DNA of 5,487 nt from an uncultured Verrucomicrobiales bacterium (GTDB taxonomy: Bacteria > Verrucomicrobiota > Verrucomicrobiia > Verrucomicrobiales > Akkermansiaceae), in the NCBI GenBank assembly GCA_938001985.1, contig CALLBE010000189.1, forward strand, positions 1-5,487, read 5' to 3'. Within the stretch, counting starts at the first letter, position 1, and each line of letters starts with the position of its first letter. A program made the translations under genes and the position numbers. Positions 1-5,151 of this stretch are shown here, piece after piece. The notes below the pieces were generated by a model, which saw nothing but the letters and a program-made list of their open reading frames with translations, was not told the origin of the DNA and ran no database searches.

Positions 1-6
1 GCATTT

Positions 7-26
7 GGAGTGTATTGTCACACTCC
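7..26. repeat. perfect 7-bp inverted repeat (hairpin), function unknown
   Basis: GGAGTGT at 7-13 is exactly complementary to ACACTCC at 20-26, with a six-base spacer ATTGTC. Neither strand shows a T-run right after the stem, so it is not an ordinary intrinsic terminator. It lies beyond the likely terminator of the small lipoprotein gene. It could therefore belong to the leader, operator or 3' end of a gene lying to the left of the window. The structure is visible; any role is a guess. Confidence 0.4.
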
Positions 27-49
27 GTAAAGGGGACACAAAATAATGG

Positions 50-82
50 AAAAAGGAGGGGCGCGAAAAAAAGCCCCCTTTA
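50..82 (-). terminator. probable intrinsic terminator of the envelope gene cluster
   Basis: Read on the minus strand, AAAGGGGGC (82-74) is followed by an 11-base T-rich loop and then GCCCC (62-58), T, CC and TTTTT (54-50). The G/C core is five base pairs. It extends outward through CC/GG and AAA/TTT pairs if a small bulge is allowed at 57. A T-run follows. It lies about 40 bases after the stop codon of the 59-residue lipoprotein, as expected for the end of that transcript. The bulge makes it less clean than the two terminators near 3770-3802 and 4130-4158. Confidence 0.65.
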
Positions 83-124
83 CCTTTGATTCTTAGCCTT
101 AGCTATAAAGCTTAGTAAGAAGAC

Positions 125-304
125 TTAATAAGGGTTCACCGCTTGCTGTAACGCCCCTGCACCCTCACCTGGCGAAGGTCGGTTCCACGGCAAGTTACTT
201 TCTGCGCTCTCAGGTCCTACAGGCTCAATCGACTCTGGATGGGGGCAAGCCGTGAGCATAAAGGCGGCAAGAACTAAGGTTAATCTAAATAGTTGTGTTT
301 TCAT
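125..304 (-). CDS. small predicted lipoprotein, 59 residues
   Basis: Reading down from the ATG at 304-302 gives an open frame of 59 codons ending in TAA at 127-125. The product starts MKTQLFRLTLVLAAFMLTAC: two basic residues in the first seven, a hydrophobic core, and a lipobox L17-T18-A19-C20. It is therefore a probable signal-peptidase II substrate, lipidated on Cys20. The mature part is only about 40 residues, rich in Pro, Glu and Gly, with a stretch PWNRPSPGEGAGAL (39-52). No domain is recognisable. From memory, short proteins with a PWN-x-P segment occur in Opitutae-type Verrucomicrobiota; I cannot verify homology here. It starts 11 bases after the stop of the DUF3592-like gene, so it is probably the last gene of that operon. 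It is followed by a likely terminator at 50-82. No Shine-Dalgarno sequence is visible. The clean lipobox and placement make it a real gene despite its size. Confidence 0.75.
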   Translation of the reverse strand: MKTQLFRLTLVLAAFMLTACPHPESIEPVGPESAESNLPWNRPSPGEGAGALQQAVNPY

Positions 305-315
305 GGTTTAAAAAG

Positions 316-804
316 TTAAGAAAAGGCTCCCTTCAACGAAGCGAAACCAACGAGTACTAGAACTAAATATAAAGCAGAAATTTTCCAAAAATTGGTATTA
401 AGAGACAAATCCAACAACGCGAAGGTTGGGTTTTCTTTTAAATAATAAATTGTCACGGTTTTGCCCGTGTGGAATTGCTCTGAATAAATACGGGCGGCCT
501 GCTCGAGGTCAAAACGCATTTGGCTGTCCATAATCCTATGGCCTTTCACCAGCTCAAAACCTCGTAAAAACTCATAGCTAACCTCAACGACGAACGGGGC
601 ACTGCGGTGCAACAAATTAGCCTTCCCTAATAAATTAGAATTGGCGTAGTCGTTAACCACTTCGTTTTTGGTGATCAAACCCGTGGTTTCTTGCCAAAGG
701 TCCTTATTTTTTAGCTTTTGATAAATATCAACCTGATCAATGAGCTTGATAACCCCCACCCCTATGAAAATAAGTGGAATTAAGAGTGATATGATTTTTT
801 TCAT
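316..804 (-). CDS. DUF3592-like membrane protein, 162 residues
   Basis: The protein has a hydrophobic segment near residues 4-21 (after MKK) and a second near 140-157. Between them lies a soluble stretch of about 115 residues, so it is probably an inner-membrane protein with one loop domain on the far side. The soluble part carries the spaced features of the DUF3592 family: W37 followed by TTG (40-42) and a beta-strand, then VSYEF (75-79), and near the end TGKTVTIYYLKENP (113-126), which resembles the usual G-x-x-V-x-V-x-Y-x-P-x-x-P ending. Family members have no established biochemical function. It lies between two lipoprotein genes, 8 bases after the upstream one and 11 bases before the downstream one. 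This suggests an operon acting at the cell envelope. The family call is motif recognition, not a search result. Confidence 0.7.
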   Translation of the reverse strand: MKKIISLLIPLIFIGVGVIKLIDQVDIYQKLKNKDLWQETTGLITKNEVVNDYANSNLLGKANLLHRSAPFVVEVSYEFLRGFELVKGHRIMDSQMRFDLEQAARIYSEQFHTGKTVTIYYLKENPTFALLDLSLNTNFWKISALYLVLVLVGFASLKGAFS

Positions 805-812
805 CGAATCGA

Positions 813-1229
813 TTAAGGGATGTAGAAGAATTTCTTACTCGATTTTGGATAGTCAGGATCGCTCACTAACTTGCCGCTAGGAATGCTGCGAACATCGAGG
901 ATTTTCTGCGTGTATGGCGACAGAACAAAACCGTTCTTATTCGGCACTTTGGCCGCAGTTGGGTAAATGCCCTTGACTGGAGGCGCCGTTGATTTTTCAG
1001 CCGCTTTTTTGGCCTCCATTTGACGTCTTCTCTCCTCTAGCTTCGCATTGATATCTAAAAGATCCATATCCGCTTCTCCAGCTTCTGCATCCAACTCCTC
1101 ATCCACAACTCCCTCGCCGAGTAAGATGTCATCAATACTCCCTGATTCGGAAGATGGCATATCATTGGCAGGCCTGACTATGCAGGATGTCAAAAAAAGC
1201 AGACTCAATAGTACAAAAGTATTTTTCAT
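813..1229 (-). CDS. predicted lipoprotein, 138 residues, unknown function
   Basis: The N-terminus MKNTFVLLSLLFLTSC is a short lipoprotein signal with lipobox L13-T14-S15-C16. Residues 28-60 are strongly acidic (many Asp and Glu). Residues 60-80 switch to a charged, probably helical segment (NAKLEERRRQMEAKKAAEK). A Pro-containing linker follows. The last 39 residues (GFVLSPYTQKILDVRSIPSG... to FFYIP) look like a compact beta-rich module. From memory this tail resembles one found in small secreted proteins of Verrucomicrobiota (F-V-x-S-P-Y ... D-V-x-x-x-P-x-G ... F-x-x-P); I cannot confirm this. No enzyme motif is seen. It is the first gene of a three-gene envelope cluster. It follows ilvD after 58 bases in which I see neither a convincing terminator nor a strong promoter, so co-transcription with ilvD is possible. 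Confidence 0.7.
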   Translation of the reverse strand: MKNTFVLLSLLFLTSCIVRPANDMPSSESGSIDDILLGEGVVDEELDAEAGEADMDLLDINAKLEERRRQMEAKKAAEKSTAPPVKGIYPTAAKVPNKNGFVLSPYTQKILDVRSIPSGKLVSDPDYPKSSKKFFYIP

Positions 1230-1287
1230 GATAAAAAAGGGGGTAACTCTAGATAACAGATTTAGAAGCGAAGCGCAAAGTTTATTC

Positions 1288-3012
1288 TTACAGAGTAAGG
1301 TCCATGTCCGTCACCGCTCCTTGAGAAGCTGATGTCGTCAAGGCTGCGTATTTAGCCAACACACCGCGCTTATATCTAGGTGCAGGCTTAACCCAATTCG
1401 CTTTTCTTTCCGCAAGTTCAGCTTCGGTCAAGTTGACATCAATGGTGTTGCCCACCGCATCAATAGTGATTTCATCGCCATCTTCCAACAATCCAATCAC
1501 GCCACCAACGTAAGCCTCTGGAGTGATGTGACCCACCACGAAACCGTGAGAACCACCAGAGAATCTACCATCTGTAACCAGAGCCACACTGTCACCCAAG
1601 CCTCTTCCCATCACGGCAGAGGTGGGGCCTAGCATCTCTCTCATTCCAGGGCCACCTTTTGGACCCTCGTATCGAATCACGATCACATCGCCAGCTTCGA
1701 TTTCGCCCGAGAGAATCGCTTTCATGCCATCATCTTCCGAGTTGTAGACTTTAGCTTTGCCGACAAATCGCTCGCCTTCATTGCCTGAAATTTTCGCCAC
1801 AGAACCCTCAGCGGCCACGTTTCCGTATAAAATACGCAGGTGAGAGTCTTTCTTCTTAGGACTGTCGAATGGTTTGATGATCTTCTGATCTGCTGGGTAC
1901 TCGATCGGAGAGTTTTTCAAGTTCTCTGCCATCGTCTTACCGGTAACGGTCATGCAGTCACCATGAAGCAAGCCTTTAGCTAAAAGCATCTTCATCAAAG
2001 GAACGGTTCCGCCAATACGAACAAGATCCGCCATCGCGTACTTACCTGATGGTTTTAGATCTGCCAATACAGGAACGTTTTTGCCGATACGAGTGAAGTC
2101 ATCAATGCTTAGCTCCACTTCCGTCGCATGAGCCATTGCCAACAAGTGCAAGACAGCATTCGTTGAACCACCCAAGGCAATCACCACCGTAATAGCATTT
2201 TCAAAAGCCTCTCTCGTCATGATGTCACGAGGCTTAATTCCTTTATCCAATAGATTGACCACTGCCGCTCCGGCATCGAAGCAGTCCATCATTTTATCAT
2301 TGCCCGTTGCCGCCTGTGCCGAACTGTTCGGAAGCGACATCCCCAGAGCCTCGATCGCAGATGCCATTGTGTTGGCCGTGTACATGCCACCACAAGAGCC
2401 CGGTCCAGGAATTGAACAAGCCTCCACGGTGTCCAGCTCGCCTTCATTGAACTCACCCGAAGCGTGCTTACCTACGGCTTCAAATACCGAAACAATATCC
2501 AAATCTTCTTCCTTGCCCTTGATCTTAGCGCAACCCGTTAAAATCGTACCGCCGTAAACGAAAACAGCAGGTCGGTTCATTCTTGCCATGGCAATCAAGC
2601 AACCCGGCATATTCTTATCACAACCGCCAATGGCCACATAGCCGTCCATGCCTTCACAACCAACCACGGTTTCGATTGAATCCGCAATCACCTCACGAGA
2701 AACCAAAGAGTACTTCATCCCTTCCGTACCCATTGAGATACCATCGGAAATCGTAATGGTATTAAAAATCTGAGATTTACCGCCAGCAGCGTCAACACCC
2801 TTGCCCGTCTCAACCGCTAATTTATCAATATGGACATTACAAGGCGTCACTGATGACCAAGTCGAAGCCACGCCCACAATTGGCTTTTTGAAGTCTTCTT
2901 TTTCAAACCCAACTGCATAAAGCATCGCACGGCTAGGCGCTCGGTCTGGCCCATCAACCATGAGCGATGAGTAAGGTCGGCGGGAGGCATCTGAAAAATC
3001 TGGTGTAGACAT
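1288..3012 (-). CDS. ilvD: dihydroxyacid dehydratase
   Basis: IlvD removes water from 2,3-dihydroxyisovalerate and 2,3-dihydroxy-3-methylvalerate to give the 2-keto acids that precede valine, leucine and isoleucine. It is a cytoplasmic iron-sulfur, Mg-dependent enzyme. The 574-residue product is full length for the shorter branch of the IlvD/Edd family. Cluster cysteines are at C58 (TPCNVH), C131 (GGCDKNMPG, the first family signature) and C207 ([14 protein letters not shown]). Asp90 (TISDG), Asp132 and Lys133 are placed to build the Mg site, the lysine being carbamylated in characterised members. The second signature, [16 protein letters not shown] (475-490), carries the proposed catalytic serine. 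The sugar-acid dehydratases are relatives, but the overall match favours true IlvD. No other branched-chain gene is next to it. The ATG at 3012 gives a normal N-terminus; the leader is AT-rich with no Shine-Dalgarno sequence. Confidence 0.97.
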   Translation of the reverse strand: MSTPDFSDASRRPYSSLMVDGPDRAPSRAMLYAVGFEKEDFKKPIVGVASTWSSVTPCNVHIDKLAVETGKGVDAAGGKSQIFNTITISDGISMGTEGMKYSLVSREVIADSIETVVGCEGMDGYVAIGGCDKNMPGCLIAMARMNRPAVFVYGGTILTGCAKIKGKEEDLDIVSVFEAVGKHASGEFNEGELDTVEACSIPGPGSCGGMYTANTMASAIEALGMSLPNSSAQAATGNDKMMDCFDAGAAVVNLLDKGIKPRDIMTREAFENAITVVIALGGSTNAVLHLLAMAHATEVELSIDDFTRIGKNVPVLADLKPSGKYAMADLVRIGGTVPLMKMLLAKGLLHGDCMTVTGKTMAENLKNSPIEYPADQKIIKPFDSPKKKDSHLRILYGNVAAEGSVAKISGNEGERFVGKAKVYNSEDDGMKAILSGEIEAGDVIVIRYEGPKGGPGMREMLGPTSAVMGRGLGDSVALVTDGRFSGGSHGFVVGHITPEAYVGGVIGLLEDGDEITIDAVGNTIDVNLTEAELAERKANWVKPAPRYKRGVLAKYAALTTSASQGAVTDMDLTL

Positions 3013-3046
3013 AATAAAACTGTTTTAAAACGTATTAAAAAGACTT

Positions 3047-3075
3047 CAAGACTAAGCTTCGTTTACTTTGTCTTG
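3047..3075 (-). other. imperfect hairpin between ubiE and ilvD (weak terminator or leader element)
   Basis: CAAGAC at 3047-3052 pairs with GTCTTG at 3070-3075. Inside it, AAG (3054-3056) pairs with CTT (3066-3068) after one mismatch, leaving a nine-base loop. On the minus strand a T5 run follows the stem after about five bases, so it could be a weak terminator for ubiE. Equally, it lies in the leader of ilvD, which begins at 3012. Between hairpin and start codon is a ten-base palindrome GTTTTAAAAC (3022-3031). I see no clear -35/-10 pair for ilvD and no leader peptide with branched-chain codons. Confidence 0.3.
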
Positions 3076-3091
3076 CGCCTTTATTTTTTGA

Positions 3092-3763
3092 CTAGCATTC
3101 CGCGGTATAAATCGACGCAATCCCCAAGCTTAAGCTTACCGTTTGAGCGTTCTTAAACCCTTGTTCGTGAAGCAAGGACTCCATGCCCTCCCCCGAAGGA
3201 AAAGCCTCAATGGACTCTCCCAGGTATTTATACGCATTGTTTTCGCCGGTCAAAAAACCTGCCAATCGCGGTAAAACATTATGTAAATACCAGCGGTAAG
3301 GCCCTCTCAACACATTGGTTGGTAGAGAAAAATCTAAAATCAAAACATGCCCTCCAGGACGAACCACACGTTTCATCTCCTGCAGCGCTGCTGGATAATC
3401 AGCCATATTTCGCAATCCAAACGCCACGGTTAAGACATCAAAAGAATCCGACTCAAAAGGCAGGTTCAACGCATCTGCAACTAAGGTCTCCTTAACCCCG
3501 CGTTCGGTGGCATGGCTCAGCATTTCTTGGCAAAAATCACTCCCCACCACTCGGGTATTCGGCAAGTAGCGCTGTATCTCCAAGGCCAGATCACCCGTGC
3601 CCGTAGCCACGTCTAAAAGTGATTCAGGTCTCCACCCCGCAACCAAGCGAGACACCTGATGTCGCCAGAGAATATCCACGCCCAAACTCAACACTCGATT
3701 GGTAACGACATAGCGGTCCGCTATTTTGGAAAACAACTGCTGAACAAACTTAGGATCTTGCAT
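3092..3763 (-). CDS. ubiE: demethylmenaquinone / 2-polyprenyl-benzoquinol C-methyltransferase
   Basis: A class I SAM-dependent methyltransferase of the UbiE/MenG family, which adds the ring methyl group in the last step of menaquinone synthesis and, in organisms that make it, in ubiquinone synthesis. At 223 residues it is close to the usual length. Visible motifs: VQQLFSKIADRY (8-18) at the start; SAM-binding motif I as LLDVATGTGDLALEI (49-63); VGSDFCQEML (73-82), whose Asp is placed to hold the SAM ribose; ADALNLPF (96-103); the family hallmark AFGLRNM (114-120); RVVRPGGHVLILDFS (132-146); and YKYLGESIEAFPSG (178-191). Two signature positions differ: the usual Y-D-x-M-N is YVVTN, and the usual LEFS is LDFS. 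The core still looks active. In this lineage menaquinone is the likelier product (menG). The ATG at 3763 follows directly on the U-tract of the rpoZ terminator, with no Shine-Dalgarno sequence. The homology to family N-termini nevertheless supports this start. Confidence 0.93.
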   Translation of the reverse strand: MQDPKFVQQLFSKIADRYVVTNRVLSLGVDILWRHQVSRLVAGWRPESLLDVATGTGDLALEIQRYLPNTRVVGSDFCQEMLSHATERGVKETLVADALNLPFESDSFDVLTVAFGLRNMADYPAALQEMKRVVRPGGHVLILDFSLPTNVLRGPYRWYLHNVLPRLAGFLTGENNAYKYLGESIEAFPSGEGMESLLHEQGFKNAQTVSLSLGIASIYTAEC

Positions 3764-3802
3764 AAAACAAAAAAAGTTTCCCGGTAATAGCCGAGAAACT
3801 TT
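3764..3802 (-). terminator. strong intrinsic terminator between rpoZ and ubiE
   Basis: On the minus-strand RNA, AAAGUUUCUCGG pairs with CCGGGAAACUUU (12 consecutive pairs, one of them a G-U wobble). The loop is six bases, CUAUUA. It is followed by a U-tract with one G: the bases at 3764-3775 on the plus strand are all A except a single C. The stem spans 3773-3784 and 3791-3802. It begins 22 bases after the rpoZ stop codon. The U-tract ends immediately before the ATG of ubiE. Confidence 0.9.
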
Positions 3803-3824
3803 ATAAAATTAAAATCATTAACGA

Positions 3825-4112
3825 TTACTGATTGTAAACAATATCATTGATGATCGGTGTCACCTTCTCCTCAATGATTTCCAATAAAGCAATATCAGAA
3901 TGAGTCATTCCTGGCTCTACATTAACAAGTGGAGACTTACCACTCGTAATCTCTTTGGTTCTTTTAGAAACCAAATTAATCAAAATTTGAGGGTCTGAAA
4001 TCTTTTCAGAAGCTTGTTCTACTAGTTCACTATTCATTGCACTGGATGGAGTTTTAGGCTGATTGCGTTCAATAGGATCAAATGGGATGACCTTATTATT
4101 AACGGAAGCCAT
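3825..4112 (-). CDS. rpoZ: DNA-directed RNA polymerase omega subunit (probable)
   Basis: Omega is a small subunit that helps RNA polymerase assemble by clamping the beta' subunit. The 95-residue product has the omega core: PQILINLVSKRTKEITSG (41-58, the conserved helix ending in a basic R-x-K-E/Q-[IL] segment). Then comes a short loop ending PGMTHSDIALLEIIEEKVTP (67-86), matching the A-L-x-E-I-x-x-x-K motif of the family. The first 25 residues (MASVNNKVIPFDPIERNQPKTPSSA) look unlike omega. Met26 (ATG at 4037-4035) begins MNSELVEQASEKI, which is a more usual omega N-terminus, so the start may be 4037 and the protein 70 residues. Neither start has a Shine-Dalgarno sequence. A terminator lies 17 bases upstream of the longer start and another 22 bases downstream of the stop. 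Between ribosomal protein genes and a methyltransferase, this is a plausible place for a core transcription gene. Confidence 0.8.
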   Translation of the reverse strand: MASVNNKVIPFDPIERNQPKTPSSAMNSELVEQASEKISDPQILINLVSKRTKEITSGKSPLVNVEPGMTHSDIALLEIIEEKVTPIINDIVYNQ

Positions 4113-4129
4113 GATAAGATAGAGGCATG

Positions 4130-4158
4130 AAAAAAGCTGAGAAGAAAATCTCAGCTTT
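4130..4158 (-). terminator. strong intrinsic terminator of rplM-rpsI
   Basis: AAAGCTGAGA at 4133-4142 and TCTCAGCTTT at 4149-4158 form a perfect ten-base-pair stem around a six-base loop. On the minus strand the stem runs into six T residues (plus-strand A at 4130-4135). It begins 13 bases after the rpsI stop codon, as expected for the end of the ribosomal protein operon. Its tail is only 17 bases from the longer possible start of rpoZ. Confidence 0.93.
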
Positions 4159-4171
4159 AAACAAAGTCTCC

Positions 4172-4567
4172 TTAACGTTTCGAGAATTGGAAGCGTTTAC
4201 GAGCTCCTGGACGACCGTACTTTTTACGCTCTTTCATTCTAGGATCACGACGAAGAAGGCTAGCTGACTTAAGCTTACCACGAAGCTCAGGGTCAAATTC
4301 TGTCAACGCACGAGAAATAGCTAAGCGAATCGCACCTACTTGTCCTTGGATACCACCACCTTTGGCAACAACCTTAACGTCAAACTTCTTAACCAAACCA
4401 ACTTCTTGGAAAGGCTGAAGCACTGCATTCTGCAATGGAATCGTACCTAAATACTCTTCAAAAATTTTGTGATTGATGATGATTTGGCCTGTGCCTTCCT
4501 CAACCCAAACACGAGCAACCGAAGTTTTTCGGCGACCTGTTGCTGCGTAAACTGCTTTTTCGCTCAT
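4172..4567 (-). CDS. rpsI: 30S ribosomal protein S9
   Basis: S9 (uS9) is a small-subunit protein whose C-terminal tail reaches the P-site tRNA. The 131-residue product has the usual bacterial length and every landmark: YAATGRRKTSVARVW near the start (7-21), the family signature GGGIQGQVGAIRLAISRAL (70-88), LLRRDPRMKERKKYGRPGARK (104-124), and the invariant basic ending FSKR. It follows rplM after 10 bases, the standard L13-S9 pair of most bacteria. It is followed at once by a strong terminator. No Shine-Dalgarno sequence precedes the ATG (leader TTTATAGATC), so translation may be coupled to rplM. Confidence 0.98.
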   Translation of the reverse strand: MSEKAVYAATGRRKTSVARVWVEEGTGQIIINHKIFEEYLGTIPLQNAVLQPFQEVGLVKKFDVKVVAKGGGIQGQVGAIRLAISRALTEFDPELRGKLKSASLLRRDPRMKERKKYGRPGARKRFQFSKR

Positions 4568-4577
4568 GATCTATAAA

Positions 4578-5015
4578 TTATTTGATTTCAAAAACTTCTG
4601 GAGACTGAGCCGCTTGCTCATGCTCTGAACCCACGTACACATGAAGCTTCTTAAGTTGAGCACGACCCAACTTAGTTTTTGGAATCATGCCTTTAATCGC
4701 CAATTCTAAAATTTGCTCAGGACGCTTGCCTTCTCTCAACTTACGAGGAGTGAAAACCTTTTGGTTACCTACATACTTCGTGTAACGAGTGTAGATCTTT
4801 GAAGTCTCTTTCGTGCCTGTAAACTTAGCCTTTTCAGCATTGATGATCACCACATTGTCTCCGGTATCAACATGTGGAGTGAAAATTGTTTTGTGTTTGC
4901 CACGTAATAATGACGCAGTAGCCACGGCAACTTCGCCAACAACCTTGTCTGCAGCATCGATCACGTACCACTTGCGCTCTACGTCTTGTGCTTTTGCTGA
5001 AAATGTTTTGATCAT
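4578..5015 (-). CDS. rplM: 50S ribosomal protein L13
   Basis: L13 (uL13) is an early-assembly protein of the large subunit that binds 23S rRNA. The product is 145 residues, the normal bacterial size (E. coli has 142). Landmarks are KTFSAKAQDVERKWYVIDA (3-21), VGEVAVATASLLRGKHKTIFTPHVDTGDNVVIINA (26-60), a run KFTGTKETSKIYTRYTKYVG (64-83), and the L13 signature AIKGMIPKTKLGRAQLKKLHVYVGSEHEQAAQ (106-137). It is the first gene of the rplM-rpsI operon, with a promoter at 5059-5087 and a short structured leader. In E. coli L13 represses its own operon by binding the mRNA leader; whether that applies here is inference. Confidence 0.98.
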   Translation of the reverse strand: MIKTFSAKAQDVERKWYVIDAADKVVGEVAVATASLLRGKHKTIFTPHVDTGDNVVIINAEKAKFTGTKETSKIYTRYTKYVGNQKVFTPRKLREGKRPEQILELAIKGMIPKTKLGRAQLKKLHVYVGSEHEQAAQSPEVFEIK

Positions 5016-5019
5016 AATT

Positions 5020-5043
5020 TTTAAGGCTTAGTCGACCCTTAAA
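5020..5043 (-). promoter_or_regulatory. hairpin in the rplM leader, candidate L13 autoregulatory site
   Basis: TTTAAGG (5020-5026) and CCTTAAA (5037-5043) form a perfect seven-base-pair stem with a ten-base loop. The stem ends four bases before the rplM start codon. A competing hairpin can form from AGGGT at 5049-5053 with ACCCT at 5035-5039, which shares bases 5037-5039. Structure this close to the start codon could control ribosome entry. The pairing is visible; a regulatory role is inferred from the known autoregulation of L13 operons elsewhere. Confidence 0.4.
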
Positions 5044-5058
5044 TGGATAGGGTTTGAG

Positions 5059-5087
5059 AAACTACTATTCCTTAGACATACTGTCAA
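5059..5087 (-). promoter_or_regulatory. sigma70-type promoter for rplM-rpsI
   Basis: On the minus strand there is a perfect -35 box TTGACA (5087-5082). After a 17-base spacer comes a weaker -10 box TAGTTT (5064-5059), which keeps the three most conserved positions of TATAAT. The predicted start of transcription is near 5052, giving a leader of about 37 bases to the rplM ATG at 5015. The position, directly upstream of a ribosomal protein operon and after an unrelated gene, supports it. Confidence 0.6.
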
Positions 5088-5151
5088 TTCAAAAAGAGAA
5101 CTTTAGTAACCCGTCCCATTTGAACCCTCAATCTAAGAATTCAAGGAGCAA

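Noticed and set aside
93..104. Tandem hexamer CTTAGC repeated twice
   Set aside because: Two copies of six bases in AT-rich intergenic DNA can occur by chance, and nothing around it suggests a repeat array.
1230..1287. Possible terminator or promoter between ilvD and the 138-residue lipoprotein gene
   Set aside because: GCGAAGCGC gives only a three-base-pair stem with a three-base loop and no T-run. The best -35/-10 match (TTGCGC, 17 bases, TATCTA) keeps only half of the consensus.
1048..1332. Plus-strand open frame of 94 codons opposite the start of the 138-residue lipoprotein gene and the end of ilvD
   Set aside because: Its product is Ser-rich low complexity, as expected from reading the acidic segment backwards. 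It spans two real genes on the other strand and resembles no family.
2219..2557. Plus-strand open frame of 112 codons inside ilvD
   Set aside because: It lies wholly opposite highly conserved ilvD coding sequence and its translation shows no domain features.
4813..5031. Plus-strand open frame of 72 codons opposite rplM
   Set aside because: It is antisense to a ribosomal protein gene, with no recognisable product or leader.
5087..5151. Terminator after the sugar phosphate isomerase gene
   Set aside because: TTGAA...TTCAA around 5120-5144 gives only five A/T-rich pairs with a 15-base loop and no adjoining T-run.
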